12,038 nucleotides of DNA. Origin: Prevotella sp. UBA5379. Lineage in GTDB: Bacteria; Bacteroidota; Bacteroidia; Bacteroidales; Bacteroidaceae. This document shows, one piece after another, positions 1 to 7,218 of the stretch. The stretch spans positions 19,798-31,835 of the forward strand of contig DHOX01000065.1 of NCBI GenBank assembly GCA_002409785.1, written 5' to 3'. The position numbers and the translations under genes were made by a program. The first letter of the stretch is position 1, and each line of letters opens with the position of its first letter. Under the pieces are notes generated by a model, which was given only the letters and a program-made list of their open reading frames with translations, had not been told where the DNA came from and made no database searches.

Positions 1-2577
1 AGCTGTCGTGTACTCTTCTTCAGCCTTTACTGCGGCTACGAAAGCTTTTCTGGCTCTGGCTCTTGAAACCCCCAGTGTCTTGAGATAATCAATAATCTGT
101 TTCTCCAGCAACCTTTTGTCAGAGAAATTGATGACAGGGGAGTCAATAGGAGTTTTCGGCTCCATAGCGGATCGGATGACATCAGAATATCCTGAAACGA
201 TGGGACAGTTATAAGAATTGATGGTCCTCTTGTCTTCATTATGTTCATAGACAACGTAGGGCATAAGGATACGCTCGATCGTTTCGTCTCCCTCCAGTTC
301 TGCAATATGAGAGTGCACGAGTTTGGCGGGAAAGCAGATATTGTCTGCCATTACGGTATTCAATGCACTTTCATAGTGGAAGAAAGTGGAAGGAGAGGAT
401 AGGACAACGGTGAATCCTGCATTCCTGAGTAAGGCATTCCAGAAGGGATATTCTTCATACATGTTGAGGATACGGGGGATACCGATTTTCCGGGAGGGTG
501 CCTTTTTCGTTTTCTCTATGGGTTCAAGAGGACGGTCAAAGAGGGCATGGTATTTATAGACATAAATGTTCTCTCCCTTGGTGACACTTTTTCCGTGATT
601 GTTGAATATCCGCTCACATTTGTTGCCGCTATAGAACTTGTTGCCTCCTTTGAAGGTATACATACTCACATAGCATTGGTTTTCACACCCATGGCAGCGG
701 AGCTGGCGGGTCTGGTAAGATGACATACCTACCAGTTCGTCGATGGAATGTCCCTTCGTGTTCCTCCTTTTCTGGAAGTTGGTGAGGGCGTGGAGTGCAC
801 AGCCGTAAGCCCCCATTAATTCGGGCATATTACTGCGGCATACATCCGTTCCCGTGAGCAGTTCAAAGGCTCTGACGACAGCATCATTGCGCATCGTTCC
901 CCCCTGGACCACGATTCTTCCCTCCGGTTTTTCATTATCGTGGAGTTTCAGAACTTTATAGAGACAGTTCTTGATGACGGAGTAGGATATTCCTGCCGAG
1001 ATGTCTGCAATAGTTGCTCCTTCGCGAAGCACCTGTTTGACTTTCGAGTTCATGAATACGGTGCAGCGTGTGCCCAGGTCACAGGGGGCATCTGCCGTAC
1101 AGGCCAGCCGTGCAAAATCTTGTACGGAATAGCCCAGGCTGCTGGCAAAGGTCTGGATAAAGGTTCCGCACCCTGAAGAGCAGGATTCATTCAGCTCCAT
1201 CCTGACTACGGCTCCTTTTTCCACGAAGATGGCCTTCATGTCTTGCCCGCCGATGTCCAGGATGAACGAAACATCCGGCATCATCCGTGCGGCAGCACGA
1301 TAATGTGCCATGGTTTCGATGATGCTGCTATCCAGGTTAAAAGCGGTTTTGATGAGTTCCTCACCATATCCGGTGGAGCAGCTTCCCATAATCTCCAGGT
1401 CAGTGCCGGCAGCTTCAGCTTTTTCCTTCAGAGCCTGCAGCCCTTCGGCGGCGGCCTTGATGGGATCACCGACATTAGGACGGTAGTCCGTGAATACGAT
1501 TTCGGGATTCTTTCGCCGTGCAAGATCATTGGAGGAGGGCACCTTCACGGCTACAACTTTTGTTGTCGTTGACCCTGAATCAATGCCGATGACCACTTGT
1601 TGCTTTCCGGGTTGGAGGTCTTTTACGGGTATGGCATACTGTTTCTTGGAGTTCATCCAGTCCTGATGCTCTCTTTCGTCTTTAAAAAGGGGCTTCAGGG
1701 TACTTTTCCATTTCGGCATGGCTCGTGTATCCATCCGATGGATCAGTTGGGCTAATGTCGTGGTAGTGTATTTCTCCTGATCAGCCACAGTCCTGCCTGA
1801 GCGGATAGCGCAGCCCAGGGCAGGGATGAGTTTAGCGTCCCGGGTGATGATAAAGTCTTTTTGGGAGTCCATTTTCAGATAATCGGCGAAGGCTTTTCTC
1901 AATGCCGGCAAGAAGGACAGAGGGCCTCCGCAGAGCAGGATCGGGGCATTGAAAGTACATCCGTGGGAGAGCGTGACGACCGTCTGTACGGCTACGGAGT
2001 GGAAGATGCTGGCAGCGATGTCTGTTTTCGGCAGGTCCCTGCTCATAAGGTTCTGAATATCCGTCTTGGCGAAAACACCGCAACGGGCTGCCATCGGATA
2101 GATATGGGTGGCTTTCATTGCCAGGTCACTCATCGTCTGGTTGTCCGTTCCCATCAGGACTGACATCTGGTCCAGGAAGGCACCGGTGCCGCCGGCACAG
2201 TTGCCGTTCATGCGCAACTCCATGTTCCTCCCATTGAAAAACACGACCTTTGCATCTTCCCCGCCGATGTCTATCAACGCCTTTGCCTGTGGATAGCGAC
2301 TTTTGGCAAAGACGGTGGCTGCTACGACTTCCTGGACGAATGGAGCTTGTAATTGATCGGCAGTGGACATGCCTACAGAACCGGTCACGCAGATGGACAG
2401 AGGAGAATCACCTATCTTGCCCTTAAGATCGTCGAAATAAGTCCGCACTCGTTCCGTAACGTGTGCATTGTGCCGCTCATAACGAGAATAAACAAGTTGG
2501 TCGTTCTGGTCTAAAACCGCTATCTTTGCGGTCGTTGAGCCTACGTCAAGGCCTATTCTGTAGAAGTCTTCTTTCAT
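1..2577 (-). CDS. Double-domain 2-hydroxyacyl-CoA dehydratase activase-like protein (5' part, runs off the left edge)
   Basis: The frame is open from the ATG at 2577 to base 1, giving 859 residues with no stop; the C-terminus lies outside the window. Two ASKHA-type activase domains (BcrAD/BadFG family) lie in tandem. The first has phosphate loop D11-VGSTT, GGEDAK at 105-110, C127 in an NCAGGTG loop and C166 in an RCGVFAK loop. The second has GIDSGSTTTK at 331-340, GGQDMK at 443-448, C466/C470 and C505. In both, the cysteines are 39 residues apart, as expected for ligands of the [4Fe-4S] cluster shared across the activase dimer. A cysteine cluster (CHGCENQC, 628-635, then C654) follows, then a DUF2229-like region from about 697. 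Classical activases have one such domain of about 260 residues and use ATP to drive electron transfer into a 2-hydroxyacyl-CoA dehydratase. Large fused versions are common in anaerobic Bacteroidota and Firmicutes, but their substrate is unknown. AGGA lies close upstream of the start. No dehydratase subunit is visible. Confidence 0.93.
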   Translation of the reverse strand, partial: MKEDFYRIGLDVGSTTAKIAVLDQNDQLVYSRYERHNAHVTERVRTYFDDLKGKIGDSPLSICVTGSVGMSTADQLQAPFVQEVVAATVFAKSRYPQAKALIDIGGEDAKVVFFNGRNMELRMNGNCAGGTGAFLDQMSVLMGTDNQTMSDLAMKATHIYPMAARCGVFAKTDIQNLMSRDLPKTDIAASIFHSVAVQTVVTLSHGCTFNAPILLCGGPLSFLPALRKAFADYLKMDSQKDFIITRDAKLIPALGCAIRSGRTVADQEKYTTTTLAQLIHRMDTRAMPKWKSTLKPLFKDEREHQDWMNSKKQYAIPVKDLQPGKQQVVIGIDSGSTTTKVVAVKVPSSNDLARRKNPEIVFTDYRPNVGDPIKAAAEGLQALKEKAEAAGTDLEIMGSCSTGYGEELIKTAFNLDSSIIETMAHYRAAARMMPDVSFILDIGGQDMKAIFVEKGAVVRMELNESCSSGCGTFIQTFASSLGYSVQDFARLACTADAPCDLGTRCTVFMNSKVKQVLREGATIADISAGISYSVIKNCLYKVLKLHDNEKPEGRIVVQGGTMRNDAVVRAFELLTGTDVCRSNMPELMGAYGCALHALTNFQKRRNTKGHSIDELVGMSSYQTRQLRCHGCENQCYVSMYTFKGGNKFYSGNKCERIFNNHGKSVTKGENIYVYKYHALFDRPLEPIEKTKKAPSRKIGIPRILNMYEEYPFWNALLRNAGFTVVLSSPSTFFHYESALNTVMADNICFPAKLVHSHIAELEGDETIERILMPYVVYEHNEDKRTINSYNCPIVSGYSDVIRSAMEPKTPIDSPVINFSDKRLLEKQIIDYLKTLGVSRARARKAFVAAVKAEEEYTTA

Positions 2578-2795
2578 ATCTTCATCTTCCTTTTGAATCA
2601 TTTCTTGCCATGTAATGTATATGACAATATCTATACGGGTAATTTTCCCGTGAGTACAGCCTTATCCAACTGCTTGCGCGGCTTTCGTGTTATTCTTTTT
2701 ACACTTTTCACAAAACAACCCTAATAAGAAATTATATGCTCAGGCTTTTTGCAGAAATGGGCGTTGACATATTGAAATGCGTGCTCCTTTAGTAG
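2578..2795 (-). promoter_or_regulatory. Long 5' leader of the activase gene, with a small hairpin
   Basis: The promoter at 2800-2830 places the transcription start near 2795 and the activase ATG at 2577, so the untranslated leader is about 215 nt, long for this group. It contains no convincing reading frame. It has one clear hairpin: ACGGG at 2635-2639 pairs with CCCGT at 2647-2651 across a 7-nt loop, about 60 nt before the start codon. I recognise no known riboswitch class. The leader length follows from the promoter match and is an inference. Confidence 0.4.
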
Positions 2796-2799
2796 ACTG

Positions 2800-2830
2800 C
2801 AAAGTTAACCAATTTCGGCATATCTGCAAA
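2800..2830 (-). promoter_or_regulatory. Bacteroidota-type promoter for the activase gene
   Basis: Read on the minus strand, TTTG (2830-2827) is followed after exactly 19 nt by TAACTTTG (2807-2800). Both boxes match the Bacteroidota primary-sigma consensus TTTG-N19-21-TAnnTTTG without mismatch. Initiation would fall a few bases below 2800, directed towards the activase gene. Confidence 0.75.
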
Positions 2831-3045
2831 ATTTCCAATCGACTTTTTATAGATATTTTGAGTCGGCTGGATGATTGATGCCGGTCTGTCAGACGGAGAT
2901 AGATTCTTGCCTTGCAAACAAGAGGATAGAGTGCCGAAAGAGAATGATTTCCCGGAAGAATAGGATCATCGAGCACGTTTGATTAACAGATAATAGATGC
3001 AAATTGGTCATAAATTCGCAAAAAGATAAATAATACTTAAAAAGT
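2831..3045. other. Gene-free spacer between the divergent promoters
   Basis: About 215 bases lie between the two promoters. I see no supported coding frame: the one open frame, antisense across 2740-2976, has no recognisable protein signature and overlaps the activase promoter. There is no tRNA fold and no terminator. The only structure is the short dyad at 2884-2894. The last third is very AT-rich, which is usual just upstream of a promoter. Confidence 0.5.
2884..2894. promoter_or_regulatory. Palindrome GTCTGTCAGAC between the divergent promoters, possible operator
   Basis: GTCTG and CAGAC form a perfect 5+5 dyad around a central T. It lies between the activase promoter (2800-2830) and the ino1 promoter (3046-3076). 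The location would suit a regulator of one or both genes, but an 11-bp dyad can occur by chance. I see no second copy nearby. Confidence 0.2.
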
Positions 3046-3076
3046 TTTTTAGTTTAAGTTATTTGATTTACATTTG
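3046..3076 (+). promoter_or_regulatory. Bacteroidota-type promoter for ino1
   Basis: TACATTTG at 3069-3076 is a perfect -7 element (TAnnTTTG). A TTTT at 3046-3049, 19 nt upstream, fits the -33 TTTG with one mismatch. The predicted start, a few bases beyond 3076, leaves a short, A-rich leader of about 40 nt before the ATG at 3121, typical of Bacteroidota messages without a strong Shine-Dalgarno site. Confidence 0.6.
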
Positions 3077-3120
3077 CTATATTTTAACGTTATAAACTTA
3101 ATAAATAAAAAACAAAAGGC

Positions 3121-4431
3121 ATGAAGAAATTGACTAATCTAAAATCTGCTGATGGTAAGTTGGGTATTATGGTTGTAGGCTGTGGTGCAGTGGCTACAAC
3201 TTTTATGACTGGTGTGTTGATGGTTCGTAAAGGACTTGCCAAACCGATAGGTTCCATGACCCAGTACGACAAGATTCGTGTCGGTAAAGGCACCGATAAG
3301 AAATATCTGCATTATGGTGATATCGTTCCGTTGGCTCATCTTGATGATATTGTCTTTGGGACATGGGATACCTATCCTCAGAATGCCTATCAGGCTGCAG
3401 TTTATGCTGAAGTGCTGAAGGCTAAGGATATTGAGCCGGTACGTGAGGAATTGGAAAAAATCGTTCCGATGAAGGCTGCCTTTGATCGGAATTATGCCAA
3501 GCGCATTGATGGGGACAATGTGAAAGACTGCAAGAATCGCTGGGAAATGGTTGAGGCTTTGAAAAAGGACATCAGATCCTTCAAGGAGAAGAACGGTTGT
3601 GCCCGTGTCGTGGTGATCTGGGCGGCTTCCACCGAAATCTATGTTCCTTATGACAAGGAAGTTCATGGCTCTCTGGCTGATCTGGAGAAGGCTATGAAGG
3701 CGGATGACCGTGAGCATGTGGCTCCCTCCATGTGCTATGCATACGCTGCGCTTACGGAAGGTGCTCCCTTTATTATGGGTGCTCCTAATACAACAGTGGA
3801 TATTCCGGCTATGTGGGAACTGGCTGAGAAGGTGAAGATGCCTATTGCAGGGAAGGATTTCAAGACAGGCCAGACCCTGGTGAAATCGGGTTTTGCTCCG
3901 ATCCTGAAGGTCAGGAATCTGGGGTTGAATGGATGGTTCTCTACAAATATTCTGGGTAACCGTGACGGACTGGTGCTGGATGAACCTGCCAATTTCCGCA
4001 CCAAGGAGGTAAGTAAGTTGTCCACGCTGGAGACGATCTTGAAAAAGGAAGATCAACCTGACCTTTATGGTCATATCTATCACAAGGTCCGTATCAACTA
4101 TTATCCGCCTCGCAATGACAATAAGGAGGGCTGGGATAATATTGACATTTTCGGATGGATGGGGTATCCGATGCAGATCAAGATCAATTTCTTGTGCAGG
4201 GATTCCATTCTCGCTGCTCCTTTGTTGCTTGACCTCACCCTGCTGATGGATCTGGCAGCCCGTGATGGACGCTATGGCATCCAGCGGTTCCTGAGTTTCT
4301 TCTTCAAGAGCCCTATGCATGATTTCTCCAAAGGTGAACAGGCTGTGAACAATCTGTTTGACCAGTATGTGATGCTGAAGAATACGATTCGTGAGATAGG
4401 TGGTTATGAGGCTGATGAAGAAATAGATTGA
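3121..4431 (+). CDS. ino1: myo-Inositol-1-phosphate synthase
   Basis: This 436-residue cytosolic enzyme converts glucose-6-phosphate to 1L-myo-inositol-1-phosphate with NAD+, the committed step towards inositol lipids. An N-terminal Rossmann start is visible (LGIMVVGCGAVATTF, about 14-28, with the GxGxxx turn). The family-defining DFKTGQT block lies at about 246-252 (DFKSGQT in the eukaryotic enzyme). GWFSTNILGNRDG at about 271-283 parallels the conserved SYNHLGNNDG segment, and CRDSILAAPLLLDL at about 359-372 is the C-terminal signature. The length is nearer to actinobacterial and archaeal forms than to the roughly 530-residue yeast enzyme. It starts at the first ATG after its own promoter and ends just before an intrinsic terminator, so it is probably monocistronic. 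The downstream inositol-lipid enzymes lie on the opposite strand and would use its product. Identity is secure; the link to inositol lipids follows from context. Confidence 0.95.
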   Translation: MKKLTNLKSADGKLGIMVVGCGAVATTFMTGVLMVRKGLAKPIGSMTQYDKIRVGKGTDKKYLHYGDIVPLAHLDDIVFGTWDTYPQNAYQAAVYAEVLKAKDIEPVREELEKIVPMKAAFDRNYAKRIDGDNVKDCKNRWEMVEALKKDIRSFKEKNGCARVVVIWAASTEIYVPYDKEVHGSLADLEKAMKADDREHVAPSMCYAYAALTEGAPFIMGAPNTTVDIPAMWELAEKVKMPIAGKDFKTGQTLVKSGFAPILKVRNLGLNGWFSTNILGNRDGLVLDEPANFRTKEVSKLSTLETILKKEDQPDLYGHIYHKVRINYYPPRNDNKEGWDNIDIFGWMGYPMQIKINFLCRDSILAAPLLLDLTLLMDLAARDGRYGIQRFLSFFFKSPMHDFSKGEQAVNNLFDQYVMLKNTIREIGGYEADEEID

Positions 4432-4454
4432 TCGATTTCTTTCTATCTTAGAGC

Positions 4455-4492
4455 AAAAGGCTACAAAACAGGATTGTTGGGTGGCCTTTTTT
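4455..4492 (+). terminator. Intrinsic terminator after ino1
   Basis: AAAAGGCTAC (4455-4464) pairs with GTGGCCTTTT (4481-4490) over 10 base pairs, including one G-U wobble. An inner AACA/TGTT pairing tightens the loop, and the run continues as T to 4492. It lies 24 nt after the ino1 stop, so the head-GIN genes beyond it probably need their own promoter or read-through. Confidence 0.8.
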
Positions 4493-4554
4493 CGTTGTTC
4501 TGCAACTTTCGTGCCTGTTGAAACGTCAAATCAGTGAAAAATCTATTAAACAGG

Positions 4555-5316
4555 ATGAAGATGAAAAAGAATGTGATTTTGATGGCATTGACAGTTCTTG
4601 CCATAACGCTTTGCTCTTGTCATGGAGTGCAGGTGAATGCCGGCAGGTCACGGCAGGTTTCCAAAAAACTGGCTGTTACGGGGTTTAACCGTATCCAGGA
4701 GGAAGGTTCCATGGATGTTGTCTATACCCAGGACAGTGTATGGTCTGTCAGGATTGTGGGCCCTAAAGAACTTATCCAAGGGGCGTATGCGAGTGTTTCA
4801 AAGGATGGCACTCTGATCCTTTCGGAACATGAGCAACGGCATCTGAACATAAATTTTTTCTCTTATGACAGGGGCCTTACCGCTTATGTGTCTTCTCCGG
4901 ATCTTCTGGGAGTGAGTCTGCAGGGATCGGGTGATTTCTTCGCAAGAGGTAAGGTGGATACTGATAATTTGAATGTCGGACTGGATGGCAGTGGGGATGC
5001 TTCCTTTGAGGAGGTCATCTGTGACCGCTGCCTAGCTCGGTTGTCGGGGAGCGGCGATCTGAAAATGAACCGGCTTACTACCTCTGGCCTTTCTGTGGAA
5101 TGTGAGGGCAGCGGGGATACTTCCCTCGGAAAAATCTCTGCTGTCAACACTGCTGTTTCTGCTGAGGGGAGTGGTGATGTAACCTTGCATTTCGTAAAGG
5201 GGGATGTGGTGAATGTCAGGTCTGAAGGCAGTGGGGATGTTATGGTTAAAGGTTCTTTCGGTCGTCTTATCCAACAGAAAAATGGCTCTGGCGACATTTA
5301 TGTTGGCAAACATTAA
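4555..5316 (+). CDS. Head-GIN (DUF2807) domain lipoprotein, GSGD-repeat type
   Basis: From the ATG at 4555 this gives 253 residues. A GTG at 4534 and an ATG at 4561 are also in frame. I prefer 4555 because it gives a short basic n-region (MKMKK) before the hydrophobic core. The stretch LCSC, ending near residue 22, is a plausible lipobox, so the protein is probably an exported lipoprotein. The domain opens with FNRIQEEGSMDVVYT and continues as a right-handed beta-solenoid. Seven GSGD turns lie at 124, 145, 165, 185, 205, 225 and 244, spaced 21, 20, 20, 20, 20 and 19 residues. The family (PF10988, 'putative auto-transporter adhesin, head GIN domain') is widespread in Bacteroidota and has no established biochemical role. 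An 18-nt gap separates it from its paralogue, so the two are surely co-transcribed. I could not place a good promoter between the ino1 terminator and this gene. Acidic GSGD loops could bind cations, but that is speculation. Confidence 0.88.
   Translation: MKMKKNVILMALTVLAITLCSCHGVQVNAGRSRQVSKKLAVTGFNRIQEEGSMDVVYTQDSVWSVRIVGPKELIQGAYASVSKDGTLILSEHEQRHLNINFFSYDRGLTAYVSSPDLLGVSLQGSGDFFARGKVDTDNLNVGLDGSGDASFEEVICDRCLARLSGSGDLKMNRLTTSGLSVECEGSGDTSLGKISAVNTAVSAEGSGDVTLHFVKGDVVNVRSEGSGDVMVKGSFGRLIQQKNGSGDIYVGKH
4924..5295 (+). repeat. Seven-coil GSGD protein repeat (about 60 bp period)
   Basis: GSGD codons recur at about 60-bp intervals, giving one solenoid coil per 20 residues. At the DNA level the copies have diverged, but GGCAGTGGGGATG is identical at 4987-4999 and 5227-5239, exactly 240 bp or four coils apart. 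In-frame gain or loss of coils by recombination is therefore possible. Confidence 0.85.
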
Positions 5317-5334
5317 AATCTTTACTTTTTTGAA

Positions 5335-6213
5335 ATGAACAAGGGTGTTTTTTTAATTGCAATGATCCCTCTTTTATTAGGGTGTTATTCCTGCAGAGGG
5401 ACCAAGAATGCGGAGGAGACAAGTCAGGAAAACCTTTCCAGCATGAAGGAAGATCTGTCCCCACGTGAATTTAACCGCATCTATATTCAGGGGGCCATGG
5501 ATGTGGTCTATACAACTGACCGGACTTGCTGTATAAAAATAAAGGGACCGAAAAAAGACGTGGACAGGATCAGCGCTCATGTCTCAGACGGCTCTCTCCT
5601 CCTTTCCGGGCCACATCATCATCTTTCCGGACTGTTCAATAAGCAAAGGCGTCTCGTAACGGTCTATGTCGCGTCCCCTGCCTTAAACGAGGTAGATATG
5701 AGAGGGATCGGAAAGTTTTCTGCAAAAAACAAGATCATGACAGGTGATTTCAAGGTGGCCCTCAGTGGTACGGGAAATATTTCCTTGGGAGATATTGTCT
5801 GTACCCGTTTCGTATCTGGTCTGAGTGGAACGGGTAATCTGATGGTTCATCACTTGACTGCCCGGTCTTCTTCTCTCGATTGTAGTGGGACTGGTAATGC
5901 CCATTTCGGGAAGTTGAATATTGCGGGGAATACGGACATAAACCTCTCGGGTACGGGGAGCATGACAGCGGAAGAGCTTTCTGCCAGAGGACTGTCTGTA
6001 CAAACCAACGGGACAGGCAGTGCTGCATTGCGGCAGATAGAGGCTTCCGACATCACCGCTTCTACGTCTGGCGCAGGGAGTATATTACTGTGCCTCAAGA
6101 AAGGCGGGAATGTAGATATATCCGCCTCCGGGGTCGGCGGCATAACGGTCAGGGGGACTTATCAGCATCTCCGGCAGCATAGCTCCGGACTTGGCCATAT
6201 TCATCTGGAATAA
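5335..6213 (+). CDS. Head-GIN (DUF2807) domain lipoprotein, GTGN/GTGS-repeat type
   Basis: This 292-residue protein has a strong lipoprotein signal: MNKGVFLIAMIPLLLGC, with LLGC as lipobox and C17 as the acylated residue. It is a clear tandem paralogue of the gene before it. FNRIYIQGAMDVVYT matches FNRIQEEGSMDVVYT, and VYVASP before the first coil matches AYVSSP. Nine glycine turns follow: GIGK at 124, GTGN at 145, 165 and 185, GTGS at 206 and 226, GAGS at 246, GVGG at 266 and GLGH at 285. The spacing is 21, 20, 20, 21, 20, 20, 20 and 19 residues. It therefore has two more coils than its neighbour, and the acidic Asp of every GSGD turn is replaced by Asn, Ser or another residue. It probably sits in an envelope membrane, facing the periplasm or the surface. 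Function is unknown. It ends 43 bases from the stop of the convergent lipid operon. Confidence 0.88.
   Translation: MNKGVFLIAMIPLLLGCYSCRGTKNAEETSQENLSSMKEDLSPREFNRIYIQGAMDVVYTTDRTCCIKIKGPKKDVDRISAHVSDGSLLLSGPHHHLSGLFNKQRRLVTVYVASPALNEVDMRGIGKFSAKNKIMTGDFKVALSGTGNISLGDIVCTRFVSGLSGTGNLMVHHLTARSSSLDCSGTGNAHFGKLNIAGNTDINLSGTGSMTAEELSARGLSVQTNGTGSAALRQIEASDITASTSGAGSILLCLKKGGNVDISASGVGGITVRGTYQHLRQHSSGLGHIHLE
5704..6198 (+). repeat. Nine-coil GxGx protein repeat (about 60 bp period)
   Basis: The glycine turns recur every 60-63 bp. Three consecutive GTGN coils (DNA near 5764, 5824 and 5884) are the most alike, each beginning AGTGG followed by an ACGGG- or ACTGG-type core, exactly 60 bp apart. The later coils drift to GTGS, GAGS, GVGG and GLGH. 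Confidence 0.82.
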
Positions 6214-6256
6214 TAGTGCCGGGCGCGGTTGTGGATAAAGGACAGACTGACTGATC

Positions 6257-7135
6257 CTATCGGCTTTCCAGGAATCTCCTGATTTTCGGAATCCGGTAAA
6301 TGCCGAGTTCTGCAATCAGTATTCCTGTGATGCCGGTGAGAACGCCTGTAATGATGTCAAGGACATAATGATGTCCTGCATAGACGGCCGTGAACCAGAT
6401 ACCTAAACAGATAATGGCAAATAGGGTGACGGTATACCACGGTTTGTGGCTGCGCTTAGCGTAATAGGTCGTGATGAGCAAATAGGCAGCATGCAAACTT
6501 GGTACTGCTGCAAATACATTCGCATTCTCTCCGTAGATCAGATGGAACAGGGGAATATGGGTCATGGCATCCCATCGTGCTAAGCCTCCTGCATTACCGG
6601 GGGTATTGAGGTTCAGATGAAATCCATAATTCATGACATACCATGGGGGAGTGGCGGGATGGATATAGTAGATGATGAACCCGATCACGTTCACCAGCAG
6701 GAATGACCAGGAAAATTTCAGACACCATTTGTATTGCTTCCTGAAAAACAGATAGAATGCAAATCCCAAGGGTACCGGTACCCAGCACAGATAGAATAAT
6801 CCGGCAAGGAAATCAAACCAGGCTACATGGTGGATCGCAAAATATTCTCCGGGAATAAGTGTGCCACTTTCATAGATGGCTTGTGCAGAGCCTTTGCATA
6901 CTTCTGCCGCCCTATGGAGTTCTGCCATTCCACTGGCAGGAATGCCAAAAAGAGACTTTTCCATCTTGTAAAGATTACCTACATCAATAGGGCTCACTTT
7001 GTAATTCGGACACAATCGCATCATGTCATAACTTACTCCGAATATAACCCATGGCAAGAAGTAGAGCGCAAGTTTCCGGCTCTTCTTCCAGATGATGAGT
7101 ACGATGTAGACCATGATGAGATAGATAGAAAGCAT
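6257..7135 (-). CDS. AUR1-like PAP2-family inositol phosphorylceramide synthase
   Basis: This 292-residue multi-pass membrane protein has hydrophobic segments at about 3-16, 24-34, 105-131, 141-158, 216-226, 236-252 and 257-275. It carries the lipid-phosphatase/phosphotransferase motifs: PSLHAAY (212-218) with H215, and GHHYVLDIITG (254-264) with H256 and D260. The four-residue His-Asp spacing matches the AUR1 catalytic triad. HPATPPWY (159-166) resembles the AUR1 segment before the active site. AUR1 enzymes transfer phosphoinositol from phosphatidylinositol to ceramide. In Bacteroides an AUR1-like PAP2 protein beside the phosphatidylinositol-phosphate synthase does this with dihydroceramide. 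That assignment is by homology and context; a plain lipid phosphatase is the alternative. It is last in the minus-strand operon, 83 nt after the phosphatidyltransferase, with a strong Shine-Dalgarno site. I see no promoter in that gap. Confidence 0.85.
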   Translation of the reverse strand: MLSIYLIMVYIVLIIWKKSRKLALYFLPWVIFGVSYDMMRLCPNYKVSPIDVGNLYKMEKSLFGIPASGMAELHRAAEVCKGSAQAIYESGTLIPGEYFAIHHVAWFDFLAGLFYLCWVPVPLGFAFYLFFRKQYKWCLKFSWSFLLVNVIGFIIYYIHPATPPWYVMNYGFHLNLNTPGNAGGLARWDAMTHIPLFHLIYGENANVFAAVPSLHAAYLLITTYYAKRSHKPWYTVTLFAIICLGIWFTAVYAGHHYVLDIITGVLTGITGILIAELGIYRIPKIRRFLESR

Positions 7136-7144
7136 CTTGATATT

Positions 7145-7151
7145 CCTCCTT
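7145..7151 (-). promoter_or_regulatory. Strong Shine-Dalgarno site for the AUR1-like gene
   Basis: The minus strand reads AAGGAGG, ending 9 nt before the ATG at 7135. It is nearly a full complement of the 16S rRNA tail, which is unusual in Bacteroidota, where most starts, including the other genes here, have none. It fixes the start and suggests independent translation of this last gene of the operon. Confidence 0.65.
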
Positions 7152-7218
7152 CCTGAATGAACTTTTCGTTCATGTTAATGATTCATTATATGATTGCGGA
7201 TTGACAGTAGGCTTAGTG

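Noticed and set aside
2740..2976. A 78-codon minus-strand frame in the divergent region
   Set aside because: It spans the activase promoter, has no recognisable sequence and ends within the predicted leader.
3139..4320. A 393-codon open frame antisense to ino1
   Set aside because: It lies entirely opposite a well-conserved enzyme, shows no recognisable domain and is His/Ile/Arg-rich with no membrane or catalytic pattern. It is best explained as a shadow of ino1 codon use.
4924..6198. Regular 60-bp repeats considered as a CRISPR or tandem DNA array
   Set aside because: The periodicity is at the protein level (20-residue solenoid coils); the DNA copies are diverged and fully coding.
6214..6256. 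Search for a bidirectional terminator between the convergent head-GIN and AUR1-like genes
   Set aside because: No stem followed by a T-run on either strand in these 43 bases.
7157..7173. Small hairpin ATGAAC/GTTCAT before the AUR1-like gene
   Set aside because: A 6-bp AT-rich stem without a T-run; too weak to call a terminator or regulator.
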